A stretch of 64,000 bases of DNA from Paragemmobacter ruber (GTDB lineage Bacteria; Pseudomonadota; Alphaproteobacteria; Rhodobacterales; Rhodobacteraceae), in NCBI RefSeq assembly GCF_009908315.1, contig NZ_JAAATW010000001.1, positions 1,364,001 through 1,428,000 on the forward strand, in the 5' to 3' direction. A program made the position numbers and the translations under genes. The notes under the pieces are model-generated. The model was given only the letters and a program-made list of their open reading frames with translations. It ran no database searches and was not told the origin of the DNA. Numbering within the stretch: position 1 is the stretch's first letter; the number at the start of each line of letters is the position of its first letter. Positions 46,751-56,595 of this stretch are shown piece after piece.

Positions 46751-49700
46751 TCACTCGGCCACGTGGAGCGTGGGCGTAGGACGGGGGGGCGGGCGGTCGT
46801 CGAGCCGCGCCTCGATCGCGTTGATCCGTTCGGCAAGGACGCTGGCAGGCGGTTCTTCCGGCTCATCCTCCTTGGGGCCGATGACGCGGCTGAACAGGCG
46901 GGTGAGGAGGCGCGACAGATCATCCATGATCAGGAAGAAGGCCGGCACGATCACCAGCGACAGGATGGTGGACACGATGATGCCGCCGATCACCGCCGTC
47001 GCCATGGGCGCGCGGAAGGATCCGCCTTCGCCCACGCCCAGCGCCGAGGGCAGCATCCCCGCCGACATGGCGATGGAGGTCATGACGATGGGGCGGGCGC
47101 GTTTGTGCCCGGCCTCGATCACCGCTTCGAACCGCGACATGCCCTGATTGCGCATCTCGATCGCGAAGTCGATCAGCAGGATGGCGTTCTTTGTCACGAT
47201 GCCCATCAGCATCAGGATGCCGATCAGCACGGGCATGGAGACGGCAGAGTTCGTCAGGATCAGCGCCGCCGCCACGCCCCCGATGGCGAGGGGGAGGGAG
47301 AAGAGGATGGTGAAAGGCTGGATCACCGATTTGAACAGAAGGATCAGCACCGTCAGCACCAGCATCAGGCCAAGGATCATGGCATTGCCGAAGGCGGCGG
47401 TCAGTTCCTGCTGCACCTCGGCATCGCCCGCCTCTTGCACGCGGACGCCCGGCGGCAGGTCAACGCTGGCGATCACCTCGTTGAAGCGGGCGGCGGCGGT
47501 GCCCAAGGCCACGCCCACGGGAAGGTTCGCGCCGATGGTGGCGCGGCGTTCACGGTTGAGGCGGTCAACCATCGACGGGCCTTCGGCGATGGCGATATCG
47601 GCCACAGCCGACAGCGGCACGGTCGCGCCGGTGGCGGTGGTCAGCTTAAGCGCGCCGATGCGGCCCAGATCTTCGCGGCTGGCATCGTTCAGGCGGACAC
47701 GGACGGGGATCAGCCGGTTGTCGATGGACAGTTTGGCCAGCGCCGCATCCACATCGCCGATGGTCGCCACGCGGACAACCTCGGCGATCTGGGCGGTGGT
47801 GATGCCCAGACGCGCGGCCTCGTTCGCGCGCGGGGTGATCTGGATTTCCGGGCGCGGCAGGGCGCCTTCGGAGGCCACGTTGGCCAGCAGGGGATCGCCC
47901 GACAGCGCCTCTTCCAGCGTCGCGACGGCGGTGTTCAGGTCGGCCTCGTTATCGGCGAGGATCGAGAAGGACAGGTCACGTTCGCCCCGGTCGTTCAGCT
48001 TGAAGGCGCGGATGTCGGGGACGGCGGCGAGACGTTCGAAAATCTCGGCCTCGACCTGGTTCTGCGGGATGCTGCGGCCGGTGTTTTCCACATCGGGGAC
48101 GATCAGGCCGACGACGGGGATGGCATTGGCGATCTGCGACAGTTTCAGCAGCAGCGAATGATCCAGACGCTGCAGCAGGACGGTGACAGAGGCGCGGCGG
48201 ATGTCGCGGTCCCCCGTGGGGGACGAGCCGCCGAGGACGAAGACATTCTCGACCCCTTCCACATCGCGGATGACGTTGACCATGGCCTGCGTGGTGCGGT
48301 CGGTTTCTTCCAGCGTGGTACCGGGCGGCAATTCGACCGAGATCGGGATACGGCTGACGTCTTCGGGCGGGATGAAGCTGCCGGGGATCCGGATCATGAA
48401 GAAGACGGACACGGCCAGCACGGCGATGGCGCCGACAAGCGTGAGATAGCGGGCCGGAATCTTGAGGAAGTGGCCAGAGGTGGTGGCACTGACGACCTTG
48501 AGATAGCCCTTCATCACAGGGCCGTCTTCGGCATGTTCCTCTTCGGCGTCCTTGGCGCGCATCAGGTAGGCGGCCATCATCGGTGTGATCAGGCGGGCCA
48601 CGATCAGCGAGAAGATCACCGCGATGGCGACGGTCAGGCCGAATTGCCGGAAATACTGCCCCGGGATGCCGGGCATAAAGGACACCGGCACGAAGACCGC
48701 CACGATGGTGAAGGAGGTGGCGATGACGGCAAGACCGATTTCATCGGCGGCGTCGATGGCGGCGCGATAGGGTGTCTTGCCCATGCGGATATGCCGGGCG
48801 ATGTTTTCCACCTCGACGATTGCGTCATCGACAAGGATCCCGGTGGCCAGCGTGATGGCGAGGAAGCTGACAAGGTTCAGCGAGAAGCCCAGAAGATCCA
48901 TCACGAAGAAGGTGGGGATGGCCGAAAGCGGCAGGGCCACAGCAGAGATCAGCGTCGCGCGCCAGTTCTTGAGGAAGGCCAGCACGACGAGAACGGCAAG
49001 GATCGCGCCTTCGATCAGGGTGTGTAGCGCGGCTTCGTAGTTGCCATAGGTGTAGAAGACGGTTTCATCGACCAGTTCGATCTGCACCTCGGGGTTGTCG
49101 GTGCGCAGGATGGCAAGCTGTTCGTTCACCACCTCGGCCACCGACACCTCGGACGCGCCCTTGGCGCGGAACACGGCGAAGGTGACGACCTGTTCACCGT
49201 TCAGCCGCGAGAAGGAGCGGAGCTCTTCATAGGTGTCGTTGATCTGGCCCAGTTCCGACAGGCGCACATGGCGCCCGGAGGGCAGGGCGATGGTGGTGTT
49301 GGCAAGGTTTTCCACCGTCTGGGCATCGCCCAGCGTGCGGATCGCCTGTTCGCCCGCGCCCAGTTCCGAACGGCCGGAGCCGAGATTGGCGTTGGTGGCG
49401 CGCAGTTGCGCGTTCACGGCGCTGGCGGTGATGCCGTAACTGTCAAGCTTGACGGGATCAAGCTCGATACGGATTTCGCGGTCGGCGCCGCCATAGCGAT
49501 CCACGCGCCCGATGCCGGGGCGGCCCTGTAGGCTGCGGATGATCGTGTCATCGACGAACCATGACAGTTCCTCGATCGTCATGTCGGGCGCGCTGACGGC
49601 GAAGGTCATGATCGCCTGACCTTCGACGTCGATCCGGGTGACGACGGGCGCCTCGATGGAGCCGGGCAGATCGCCGCGGATCTGGTCGATGGCATCCTTG

Positions 49701-50023
49701 GTATCCTGCACCGCCTTGTCGGTGGGCACTTCCATGCGGAATTCGACCACGGTGGTGGAGACGCCGTCGGTGACGGTGGAGACCACATTCTTGACGCCGG
49801 TGATGCCCGCGACGGCATCCTCGATTTCCTTGGTGATCTGGGTTTCCATCTCGGCGGGGGCGGCGCCGGACTGGTTCACCGTGACCGCGACAAGGGGAAC
49901 GTCGATATTCGGGAAGCGGGTGATTGGCAGGCTGTTGAAGCTTTGCCAGCCGAGGATCAAGAGCAGGACAAAGGCCAGAAGCGGCGCGACCGGGTTACGG
50001 ATGGACCAGGCGGAGAAGTTCAT
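46751..50023 (-). CDS. RND efflux pump inner-membrane protein (AcrB/MexB type)
   Basis: 1090 codons from the ATG at 50023 (MNFSAWSIRNP); an extension to 50077 has no support. Twelve membrane helices, large periplasmic loops (PxxxxP-like ITRFPNIDVPLVAVT) and proton-relay segment LATGILVDDAIVEVENIARH (two Asp in TM4) are diagnostic of the HAE1 family. It expels hydrophobic or amphiphilic compounds using proton force. It is transcribed after the membrane-fusion gene, 13 bases away, under the TetR repressor. Confidence 0.93.
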   Translation of the reverse strand: MNFSAWSIRNPVAPLLAFVLLLILGWQSFNSLPITRFPNIDVPLVAVTVNQSGAAPAEMETQITKEIEDAVAGITGVKNVVSTVTDGVSTTVVEFRMEVPTDKAVQDTKDAIDQIRGDLPGSIEAPVVTRIDVEGQAIMTFAVSAPDMTIEELSWFVDDTIIRSLQGRPGIGRVDRYGGADREIRIELDPVKLDSYGITASAVNAQLRATNANLGSGRSELGAGEQAIRTLGDAQTVENLANTTIALPSGRHVRLSELGQINDTYEELRSFSRLNGEQVVTFAVFRAKGASEVSVAEVVNEQLAILRTDNPEVQIELVDETVFYTYGNYEAALHTLIEGAILAVLVVLAFLKNWRATLISAVALPLSAIPTFFVMDLLGFSLNLVSFLAITLATGILVDDAIVEVENIARHIRMGKTPYRAAIDAADEIGLAVIATSFTIVAVFVPVSFMPGIPGQYFRQFGLTVAIAVIFSLIVARLITPMMAAYLMRAKDAEEEHAEDGPVMKGYLKVVSATTSGHFLKIPARYLTLVGAIAVLAVSVFFMIRIPGSFIPPEDVSRIPISVELPPGTTLEETDRTTQAMVNVIRDVEGVENVFVLGGSSPTGDRDIRRASVTVLLQRLDHSLLLKLSQIANAIPVVGLIVPDVENTGRSIPQNQVEAEIFERLAAVPDIRAFKLNDRGERDLSFSILADNEADLNTAVATLEEALSGDPLLANVASEGALPRPEIQITPRANEAARLGITTAQIAEVVRVATIGDVDAALAKLSIDNRLIPVRVRLNDASREDLGRIGALKLTTATGATVPLSAVADIAIAEGPSMVDRLNRERRATIGANLPVGVALGTAAARFNEVIASVDLPPGVRVQEAGDAEVQQELTAAFGNAMILGLMLVLTVLILLFKSVIQPFTILFSLPLAIGGVAAALILTNSAVSMPVLIGILMLMGIVTKNAILLIDFAIEMRNQGMSRFEAVIEAGHKRARPIVMTSIAMSAGMLPSALGVGEGGSFRAPMATAVIGGIIVSTILSLVIVPAFFLIMDDLSRLLTRLFSRVIGPKEDEPEEPPASVLAERINAIEARLDDRPPPRPTPTLHVAE

Positions 50024-50036
50024 CTGTGATCCCCGA

Positions 50037-51206
50037 TCAGTTGGTCGCAGCGGCGACAGGGTTGATGCGGTCGCCATCGCGGACGAAGGCGCCTGCCTTC
50101 GTCACCACGGTATCGCCCGCGCTGATGCCTTCGATGATTTCGACCCAGCCACCGTCGCGGATGCCTGTCTTGACGACGACACGGCTCACCTCGCCCTCGG
50201 TGACCTTCATCACGGTGCTGCCCGCGGGGGACGAACCCACAGCGGTGACCGGCACGGCGATGGTTTCGCGTTCCGCCGCCAGAACCTCGCCATCCATGAA
50301 CATGCCCGCGCGCACGCCTTCGGGCGTGTCGATGGTGATGCGGGCGCGGCCAAGGCGGGTGGTGGTGTCGATGGTGGGTTCGACAAGCCGGATGGTGCCG
50401 GTCAGCCGTTCGGGCGCGCCGACGGCGATCATGCTGACGGTCTGGCCAGGGGCAAGGCGCATCAGGTCGATCTCGGCGACATCGGCGGACAGTTCCAGCG
50501 CGCCGTCGCGGATCATGGTGAACATGGGTTGGCCGGCAGCCGAGGCGATGGCGCCGATGACGGCGTTGCGGTGGGTGATTTCGCCGGCGACGGGGGCTTT
50601 CACCTCGGTCCGGGCGAGTTGCAGATCGACATTGGCGAGCTGCGCCTCGACCAGCGCGACCTGTGCGCGCGCAGCCTCGAGCGATTGCTGGGCAACCGTG
50701 ACGCGGGCGGTGGCGGCAATGGCGTTGGCGCTGGCCTGATCGGCGGCGGCCTGCGAGGCGGTGCCTTGTTCGCGCAGCGCGGCGGTGCGTTCGTTCACGC
50801 GGGCGGCCTCATCCGCGGCGGCCTGCGCCTCGAGCAGCTGGGCCTCGGCCTGCGCGATGGTGGCGCGGGCGGAGGCGAGCGAGGCGGTATACTGGCTGCG
50901 CTGCAACTCCAGCGTCGTCTTGGACAGGGTGGCCAGAACCTGCCCCGCTTCGACCCGATCGCCCACATCGGCGAGTAGGGTTTCGATGGGCTGGCCTTCG
51001 ATCAGGGGAGCGACCTGCACCTGTTCCACAGGATTGACCAGACCGGAGACGATCACCCGGTCGCGCAGAAGGCGCGTTTCGGCGGGAGTTACGGTTATGG
51101 CGGGCAGCGTGGGGGCGGCAGGTTCGGCGGGGGCCTCGTCCTGCGCGTGCACCGGGGCCGCGAGTGCGAGGGAAATCAGGGCAGGCAGGAGCAGGGCGGC
51201 ACGCAT
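50037..51206 (-). CDS. RND efflux periplasmic adaptor
   Basis: 389 codons. Signal peptide (MRAALLLPALISLALAAPVHA) then lipoyl half-motifs (VQVAPLIEGQPIETLLADVGDRVEAGQVLATLS and VKAPVAGEITHRNAVIG) flanking a coiled coil (about 90-180) and beta-barrel and membrane-proximal domains. It joins the RND pump to an outer-membrane TolC. No TolC gene is in this operon; the type I secretion TolC is the only one in the window. No lipobox is visible. Confidence 0.92.
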   Translation of the reverse strand: MRAALLLPALISLALAAPVHAQDEAPAEPAAPTLPAITVTPAETRLLRDRVIVSGLVNPVEQVQVAPLIEGQPIETLLADVGDRVEAGQVLATLSKTTLELQRSQYTASLASARATIAQAEAQLLEAQAAADEAARVNERTAALREQGTASQAAADQASANAIAATARVTVAQQSLEAARAQVALVEAQLANVDLQLARTEVKAPVAGEITHRNAVIGAIASAAGQPMFTMIRDGALELSADVAEIDLMRLAPGQTVSMIAVGAPERLTGTIRLVEPTIDTTTRLGRARITIDTPEGVRAGMFMDGEVLAAERETIAVPVTAVGSSPAGSTVMKVTEGEVSRVVVKTGIRDGGWVEIIEGISAGDTVVTKAGAFVRDGDRINPVAAATN

Positions 51207-51220
51207 GATCTTACCTTCAT

Positions 51221-51841
51221 CTAACCTTTCAGATCATCGGTTTCGATTTCATCCAGAACGCGGTTCAGTGTACGCGTCAGCAGCGCATGCAGTTCACTCT
51301 GCGCTTGCGGGTTTTCGGGGCGGTGCATGGCGCTGGCCTTGATCATCATCACGATCAGGCTGGCATGGGCGGCAAAGCGGTGGCGGGCCTCTTCGGCATC
51401 AATGCCGCGCACCTGAGCGAAGACGATGGTCAGGTAACGCGACACCTCCGCTTCCATCTGGCGGGTGAGGTCGGCGATTTCCGGTTTGCGCAACGCGGCG
51501 GCCATCATTTCGGCCCAAAGAAGGCCGTCATTGGCGCAGGAATCTTCGCGGATGCGAAAAGCGAGGGCAGCGCGCAGGGTAGCCATGGGATCATCGCTTT
51601 CGATGATCTGGCTGAATTCATGCCCCACTTCCGCCAGATCGCGGGTGACCAGCGCGGCGACGATGGCGGCCTTGGACGGAAAGTAGCGGTAGAAGTTCCC
51701 CACGCTCATGCCGCAGGCGCGGGCAAGATCCTGCATCGAGGCGCCGTCGAACCCCTTTTCGGCAAAGGCCATCCGAACGCCTTCGAGGATCTCGACAGCG
51801 CGGTGTTCGGCCTGGGGTGGCGTGCGGTCAGGCTGGTTCAC
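51221..51841 (-). CDS. TetR-family repressor of the efflux operon
   Basis: 206 codons if the GTG at 51841 is used. The ATG at 51895 is often the first choice, but it lies before the likely transcription start, inside a 16-bp palindrome. The helix-turn-helix is ASMQDLARACGMSVGNFYRYFPSKAAIVAALV; a ligand domain follows. It is first in the operon, 14 bases before the adaptor, as in AcrR-type self-regulated efflux units. Confidence 0.85.
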   Translation of the reverse strand: MNQPDRTPPQAEHRAVEILEGVRMAFAEKGFDGASMQDLARACGMSVGNFYRYFPSKAAIVAALVTRDLAEVGHEFSQIIESDDPMATLRAALAFRIREDSCANDGLLWAEMMAAALRKPEIADLTRQMEAEVSRYLTIVFAQVRGIDAEEARHRFAAHASLIVMMIKASAMHRPENPQAQSELHALLTRTLNRVLDEIETDDLKG

Positions 51842-51881
51842 GGGGAGGAGTTCCAATAAGCAACGCCGCAGTGCGGCACGA

Positions 51882-51926
51882 GAATGAACGTTCATTCACA
51901 CATACCGCAGGGTGGAACCTCGTCAA
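51882..51926 (-). promoter_or_regulatory. Efflux operon promoter with palindromic operator
   Basis: On the minus strand TTGACG (51926-51921) and TATGTG (51904-51899) are 16 bases apart. GAATGAACGTTCATTC (51882-51897) is a perfect 16-bp palindrome at the start point, the probable TetR site. Confidence 0.7.
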
Positions 51927-52324
51927 GCGGAATGTGGGTGACATTGCAAAAGAGATGGCATTTCGGGCCGAGGCGGGCGCAAAGTGATGCCTGCGGTGCA
52001 CGGGGCCGTGGCATCGTGATGCGCGCGGACGGCGCCGGGGGCCATCGGCGGGTGCGGCTGACCGGGGGGGCGGGCTGCAGTGACGCGCGGCCTGCAGGCG
52101 GCCGATCATCGGAACTTGTTGTTTTTCATATACTTGTGGGCGATCTGGCCAGACAAGACGGACATTCCGACAGTTGAATTTGATTCGTTTCCGAAGGCGA
52201 TTTCGATTGTTTTTTGCCAGTCAACGACGAACAACCCAAGCGTGTGCATTTTGGCCGTCAACTACCCCCGGGCGTGAAATGCGGCGGAAAATGGGGCGGA
52301 AGCGGACGAAAAAACGGCAAAAAT
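51927..52324. other. Gene-free stretch upstream of the secreted paralogs
   Basis: No credible gene is seen. The region between about 52110 and 52260 is poorer in GC than its surroundings. GCCTGCAGGC (52090-52099) is a small palindrome. The stretch may hold upstream regulatory sites for the first secreted paralog. Confidence 0.5.
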
Positions 52325-52353
52325 TTGACCATTAACAACAGGGTGCGTTAACG
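52325..52353 (+). promoter_or_regulatory. Promoter region of secreted paralog A
   Basis: TTGACC (52325-52330) lies 78 bases before the ATG and GTTAACG (52347-52353) 56 bases before it. The same two motifs occur before paralog B at similar distances, so they are conserved features. Confidence 0.45.
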
Positions 52354-52402
52354 AAGGTTAATGCAATCCAGCTTTTCTGGATGCGTTTTGTCCAGGAGTA
52401 GG

Positions 52403-52843
<441 letters not shown>

Positions 52844-53093
52844 CGCGGACGGAATCGCACGCCTGACGAAGCGTTCCGAAATCACGGTCATCGCGCGCTG
52901 CACCGCGCGCGGTGACCCCCCGGATGCGAAAATCAGTGAAGGATGGCCGTCGTTGCGATCCATGGCAGGCGGCTGTAGCTGTGCCTTTTCCAAAGGCGCG
53001 CAACCCGCGGATAGGAACGCACGCGGTAAATCAATCGCGGGATGCGAAATGTGGCCTAAAGACGACAGAAGATGGCGTCATTGGGGCGTAAAA
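52844..53093. other. Spacer between the two secreted paralogs
   Basis: No gene seen. The 3' part (from about 53035) shows GCGAAATG-GGCC-like similarity to the sequence before paralog A (GTGAAATGCGGC), which suggests that the gene was duplicated together with its upstream region. Confidence 0.45.
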
Positions 53094-53131
53094 TTGACCT
53101 TGGGGACGAGAAGCAGTAATAAAAGTTAACG
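53094..53131 (+). promoter_or_regulatory. Promoter region of secreted paralog B
   Basis: TTGACC (53094-53099), then 17 bases, then TAATAA (53117-53122), with GTTAACG at 53125-53131. TTGACC lies 82 bases before the ATG, as in paralog A. Confidence 0.5.
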
Positions 53132-53175
53132 CGCTGAGGCCATGAGGCCCGGCGGCGTCATGTGGAGTGTTCATA

Positions 53176-53634
53176 ATGAACCATCGCCTTTCACACCTGC
53201 CTCTGCGTTCGGGCGCCTGCCTTGGCGCCGCGCTGGCGGTTCTTTCTTCGATTGCAACGACGGGTGACGCGGTCGCACAGACCCGCGTCATCAACCTGCC
53301 CGGCGACATGTGCAACGTGCTATCGGAAGCGCCGGTGAACGAGCGCATCCTTTCGGATGTGCGCGCGCGCGCCAATTTCGGCGACATCCTTGCCTATGTC
53401 GAAGCGAATTGCGGCGACCTGGCAACCCTTCTGATCGGGCCGACGGGATCTATCGCGGCGCCGGGCGGCGGCAGCCCCGGCGAGGGCGACCCGGATTTCG
53501 GTGGCGACCCGGATGATGGCGGCGAGGGGGACGGCGATGGTGGCGACGATGTTGATACGCCCCCGGATCGCCCTGATGATCTGGGGGAAACCCCGGTCGA
53601 TCCCGGTGATTTCCCGGATATCGACAACTTCTGA
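53176..53634 (+). CDS. Secreted two-Cys protein with acidic Gly-Asp tail (paralog B)
   Basis: 152 codons from the ATG at 53176 with GGAG eight bases upstream. Signal peptide to about residue 35 (AVA-QTRVINLPG). Cys46 and Cys79 have the same 33-residue spacing as paralog A, in DMCNVLSEA and YVEANCGDLATLLIGPTGSI. The tail (about 95-152) is rich in Gly, Asp and Pro and has no Lys; it resembles calcium-binding or linker sequence. Function unknown. The gene ends before a strong terminator. Confidence 0.78.
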   Translation: MNHRLSHLPLRSGACLGAALAVLSSIATTGDAVAQTRVINLPGDMCNVLSEAPVNERILSDVRARANFGDILAYVEANCGDLATLLIGPTGSIAAPGGGSPGEGDPDFGGDPDDGGEGDGDGGDDVDTPPDRPDDLGETPVDPGDFPDIDNF

Positions 53635-53680
53635 TACACGGGCGGCGTGATCCGCCTGATCGGAACGGTGAGACATGCAG

Positions 53681-53708
53681 AAAGCCCGCGCTGTGACGCG
53701 GGCTTTTT
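53681..53708 (+). terminator. Intrinsic terminator after paralog B
   Basis: AAAGCCCGCG and CGCGGGCTTT pair over 10 bases around CTGTGA, followed by further T. Plus-strand termination is strong, and it may also serve the converging protease gene. Confidence 0.85.
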
Positions 53709-53729
53709 CATGCGTACGTCTGGGATGCG

Positions 53730-54371
53730 TCAGGAACCGCTGCCGCCCATGATCCCGCCGGCAAGGACGGATACCCAGCGTGTGGGCTGGCGCGGGTCCT
53801 GCATCCGCAGGAAGGTGTAGCCGGTCTTGTTCCACGGCACGATGCGGCTGGTCAGATTGTCGAGCACCAGATCCTGCGCCCCGGTGCGCAGCACCAGAAC
53901 GGCATGGGATTGGCGCTTGCGGTCCAGCACGGTGGCGATCAGCAACTGTTCGGGCGGGAAGCCCGCCTTGATCAGTTCAAGCTTCTTGTAGATCGCGTAA
54001 TCCTCGCAATCGCCGCCGCGCGCCGTGGGCAGGGCCCAGCGTTCAGCAACCCGGTATTGCTGCATGTCGCTGATGGAACGGACGCTGCGATTGGCGCGCG
54101 CGTTGATGGCGCGGACAACATCCATCGCTGCGGCGTCGATCGCCATCCGGCGCCCGGTGCTGGCGCAGGCCCAGTCGAGCGTCTGGCACAGGTGGCTGGC
54201 ACCCGCAGGCGCGGCGGCCGCGCCGCGGATCGGCACCATCGCCGCATCGGGGCGGCGCGCATCCACGGCGCCCGCGGGCGGTGTGGCGGCAAGAACCCCC
54301 GCCAGAGCAAGCGAGGCAACGCCAAGGCGGCGCGCAAGCCCGTGGCGAAGGCGAACTCCGTCTCTTTGCAT
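53730..54371 (-). CDS. Transglutaminase-like cysteine protease (LapG/BTLCP family)
   Basis: 213 codons. A signal peptide (about 13-36, ending AGA-V) precedes a BTLCP domain with the full triad: Cys122 in GGDCEDYA, His156 in QSHAVL and Asp171 in LDNL. In LapG the same fold cuts a large type I secreted adhesin near its N-terminus in the periplasm. The window contains such an adhesin 28 kb away with an LAAG sequence at residues 110-113. Whether this enzyme cuts it is inference. Confidence 0.85.
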   Translation of the reverse strand: MQRDGVRLRHGLARRLGVASLALAGVLAATPPAGAVDARRPDAAMVPIRGAAAAPAGASHLCQTLDWACASTGRRMAIDAAAMDVVRAINARANRSVRSISDMQQYRVAERWALPTARGGDCEDYAIYKKLELIKAGFPPEQLLIATVLDRKRQSHAVLVLRTGAQDLVLDNLTSRIVPWNKTGYTFLRMQDPRQPTRWVSVLAGGIMGGSGS

Positions 54372-54526
54372 GCTGTTCCCCCAAAGATCAGCGATCAGAC
54401 TGAGAGTGAAAGAAACAGCCAGTGTTGTTCAGGATTGGGCCGAAGCAGGGCATTTTTGGGCAAGCCGCCCCGCAACCGCCATGATCGGGGCAGATATCCG
54501 CCCTGCCCGCCGCTTCAGTTTTCCGG

Positions 54527-56428
54527 TCAGTTGCGCCGGTCGCTGCGGATCGGATCGGCGAGCAGGCGCAGGCCGTTCAGCACCACCAGAAGCGTGCCGC
54601 CTTCATGGCCGATCACGGCCAGCGGAAGGGGAAGATCAAAGAAGGCGCCGCCGATCACAAGCACCAGCATCGCGCCCAGCGCGAAGAACAGGTTCTGGCG
54701 GATGATCCGCACCGTGCGCCGGGCCAGACGGTGGGCGGCGGCAAGCCGTTCCATATTGTCCGACAGAAGCGCCACCTCGGCCGCCTGAAGCGCGACCTCG
54801 CTGCCCGCAACGCCCATGGCGATGCCCACATCAGCGCGGGCCAGCGCGGCGGCGTCATTCACGCCATCGCCCACAAAGGCCACGCGCCCGTCGCGCGACA
54901 GGGCATCGACAAGGCGCACCTTATCGCCCGGCAGAAGATCGGCGTGGATGTCCTCTGTGCGCAGGCCAAGACGCTGGCCCACGGCCAGCGCCACGGGGCG
55001 GCGGTCGCCCGTCATCATCACCAGCCGTGCGATACCCGCGCCGCGCAGCGCATCGAGCCCCGCGCGCGAGGTTTCGCGCGGCTGGTCGGCGACCGTGATC
55101 GCGCCCAGAAGCCGCGCGCCGCGGCCCAGATAGACCACCGTCGCCGCGCCGTCGCGGAGGTCAGAGAGCGACCCGAGTGAGATATCGGCCCCCATGCGCG
55201 CGGCCATGCGCGGATTTCCGGCCCAGACCTCACCCTCTGCGTCATGGCCGGTGATCCCCTCGCTGGGGTGGGCCGTGACATCGGCAATGGCGCGGGGCGT
55301 GCAGCTACGTTCGGCGGCGGCGCTGCGGATGGCGGCGGCGATGGGGTGTTCGGACTGCGCCTCGATCCCGGCGGCGAGGGAGAGAAGCGCCTCTTCATCG
55401 CCCTCGACGGGGCGGATGGCGGTCACCACGGCCTTGCCGGTGGTGAGCGTTCCGGTCTTGTCGAAGGCGAAGGCGCGCACATCGGCCAGCGTTTCGAGCG
55501 CGGCGCCACCCTTGAACAGAACGCCACCCCGCGCGGCGGCGGACAAGCCGGACAGGATGGCAGCCGGAACCGAGATGACCACTGCGCAGGGGCTGGCCGC
55601 GACAAGGACGGTGGCCGCGCGGTAGAGCGCATCATCAATCGTCCAGCCAAGGCGGATGAAGAGAAGGAACAGCAGCACCGAACCCAGCAGCACGGCGACG
55701 GTGTAGCGCTGGCCGAACCAAGCGGAAAACCGTTCCGAGGGGGCCTTCATCGACTGTGCCTCGGTCACCAGCGCGATCATCCGGGCGACGGTGGATTCGG
55801 CGATCCCCCGCTCCACCCGCAGGGCGAGGACGGCGTTCAGGTTCACCGTCGCCTCGCTGAGCGGAGCGCCGGGGCCTTTTCGGACGGGCAGGGATTCGCC
55901 GGTGATGGAGGATTCGTCCACCGCGCCTTCGCCTTCGATTAGGGTGCCGTCCACCGGCACGCGGGCGCCGGGGCGCAGGATCACCACATCGCCCGGGGAC
56001 AGGGCGGCGATCGCCACCTCTTCGGTGCTGCCATCGGCCAGGCGGCGGATGGCGCTTTCGGGGCGCAGTTCCATCAGCGCCTCAACCGCGCGGCGGGCCT
56101 TTCCCATGGCGCGATGTTCCAGCGTGGAGGACAGCGAAAACAGCGTGAGCAGCACCGCCCCTTCCAGCGCCGCGCCCACGGCAGCGGCGGCCAGCGCGGC
56201 AACCACCATGAGCAGGTCGATATCAAGGATGCGCTCGCGCCAGAGCGCGCGCAGGGCAGAGATCGCGGCGGGCACGCCACCCGCCAGATAAACGGCGCCC
56301 AGCGCCACCGCCCCCGCAGGCGGCGGCAGCGGCAGAAGGAACGCATCCACCACTGCCGTCGCCATCCCCACAAGGGTGACTGCGGTCAGCGTGGCATCGA
56401 GGCGGTCAGACGACACATGATCGGACAT
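54527..56428 (-). CDS. P1B-4-type heavy-metal ATPase
   Basis: 633 codons. The ion motif is SPC (279-281), the phosphorylation site DKTGTLT (Asp323), and GDGVNDAAAL lies near the C-terminus. HEGGTLLVVLNGLRLL (from residue 608) is the last membrane-helix motif that marks P1B-4 pumps, which export cobalt, zinc, iron or nickel. There is no N-terminal metal-binding domain, as usual in this group. It is divergent from the sensory kinase gene. Confidence 0.92.
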   Translation of the reverse strand: MSDHVSSDRLDATLTAVTLVGMATAVVDAFLLPLPPPAGAVALGAVYLAGGVPAAISALRALWRERILDIDLLMVVAALAAAAVGAALEGAVLLTLFSLSSTLEHRAMGKARRAVEALMELRPESAIRRLADGSTEEVAIAALSPGDVVILRPGARVPVDGTLIEGEGAVDESSITGESLPVRKGPGAPLSEATVNLNAVLALRVERGIAESTVARMIALVTEAQSMKAPSERFSAWFGQRYTVAVLLGSVLLFLLFIRLGWTIDDALYRAATVLVAASPCAVVISVPAAILSGLSAAARGGVLFKGGAALETLADVRAFAFDKTGTLTTGKAVVTAIRPVEGDEEALLSLAAGIEAQSEHPIAAAIRSAAAERSCTPRAIADVTAHPSEGITGHDAEGEVWAGNPRMAARMGADISLGSLSDLRDGAATVVYLGRGARLLGAITVADQPRETSRAGLDALRGAGIARLVMMTGDRRPVALAVGQRLGLRTEDIHADLLPGDKVRLVDALSRDGRVAFVGDGVNDAAALARADVGIAMGVAGSEVALQAAEVALLSDNMERLAAAHRLARRTVRIIRQNLFFALGAMLVLVIGGAFFDLPLPLAVIGHEGGTLLVVLNGLRLLADPIRSDRRN

Positions 56429-56595
56429 GGGGCAACCATATCGGCTTTGCGGCAGGCTACAAGAATGGCCCCATCACCGCCCAACCTTTGCCCCATAGAA
56501 CCATGAAGACATTGTGCTTGTGGGTTTGTTAAGGAATATGAGCGATAGGGGTGAAGCGGTCGGTGCTCCTCCGTCTGTGTCGCGGGAGGTGATGT

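Noticed and set aside
51884-52177. 97-codon plus-strand frame in the efflux-to-paralog gap
   Set aside because: Its ATG is part of the TetR palindrome and the composition is not protein-like.
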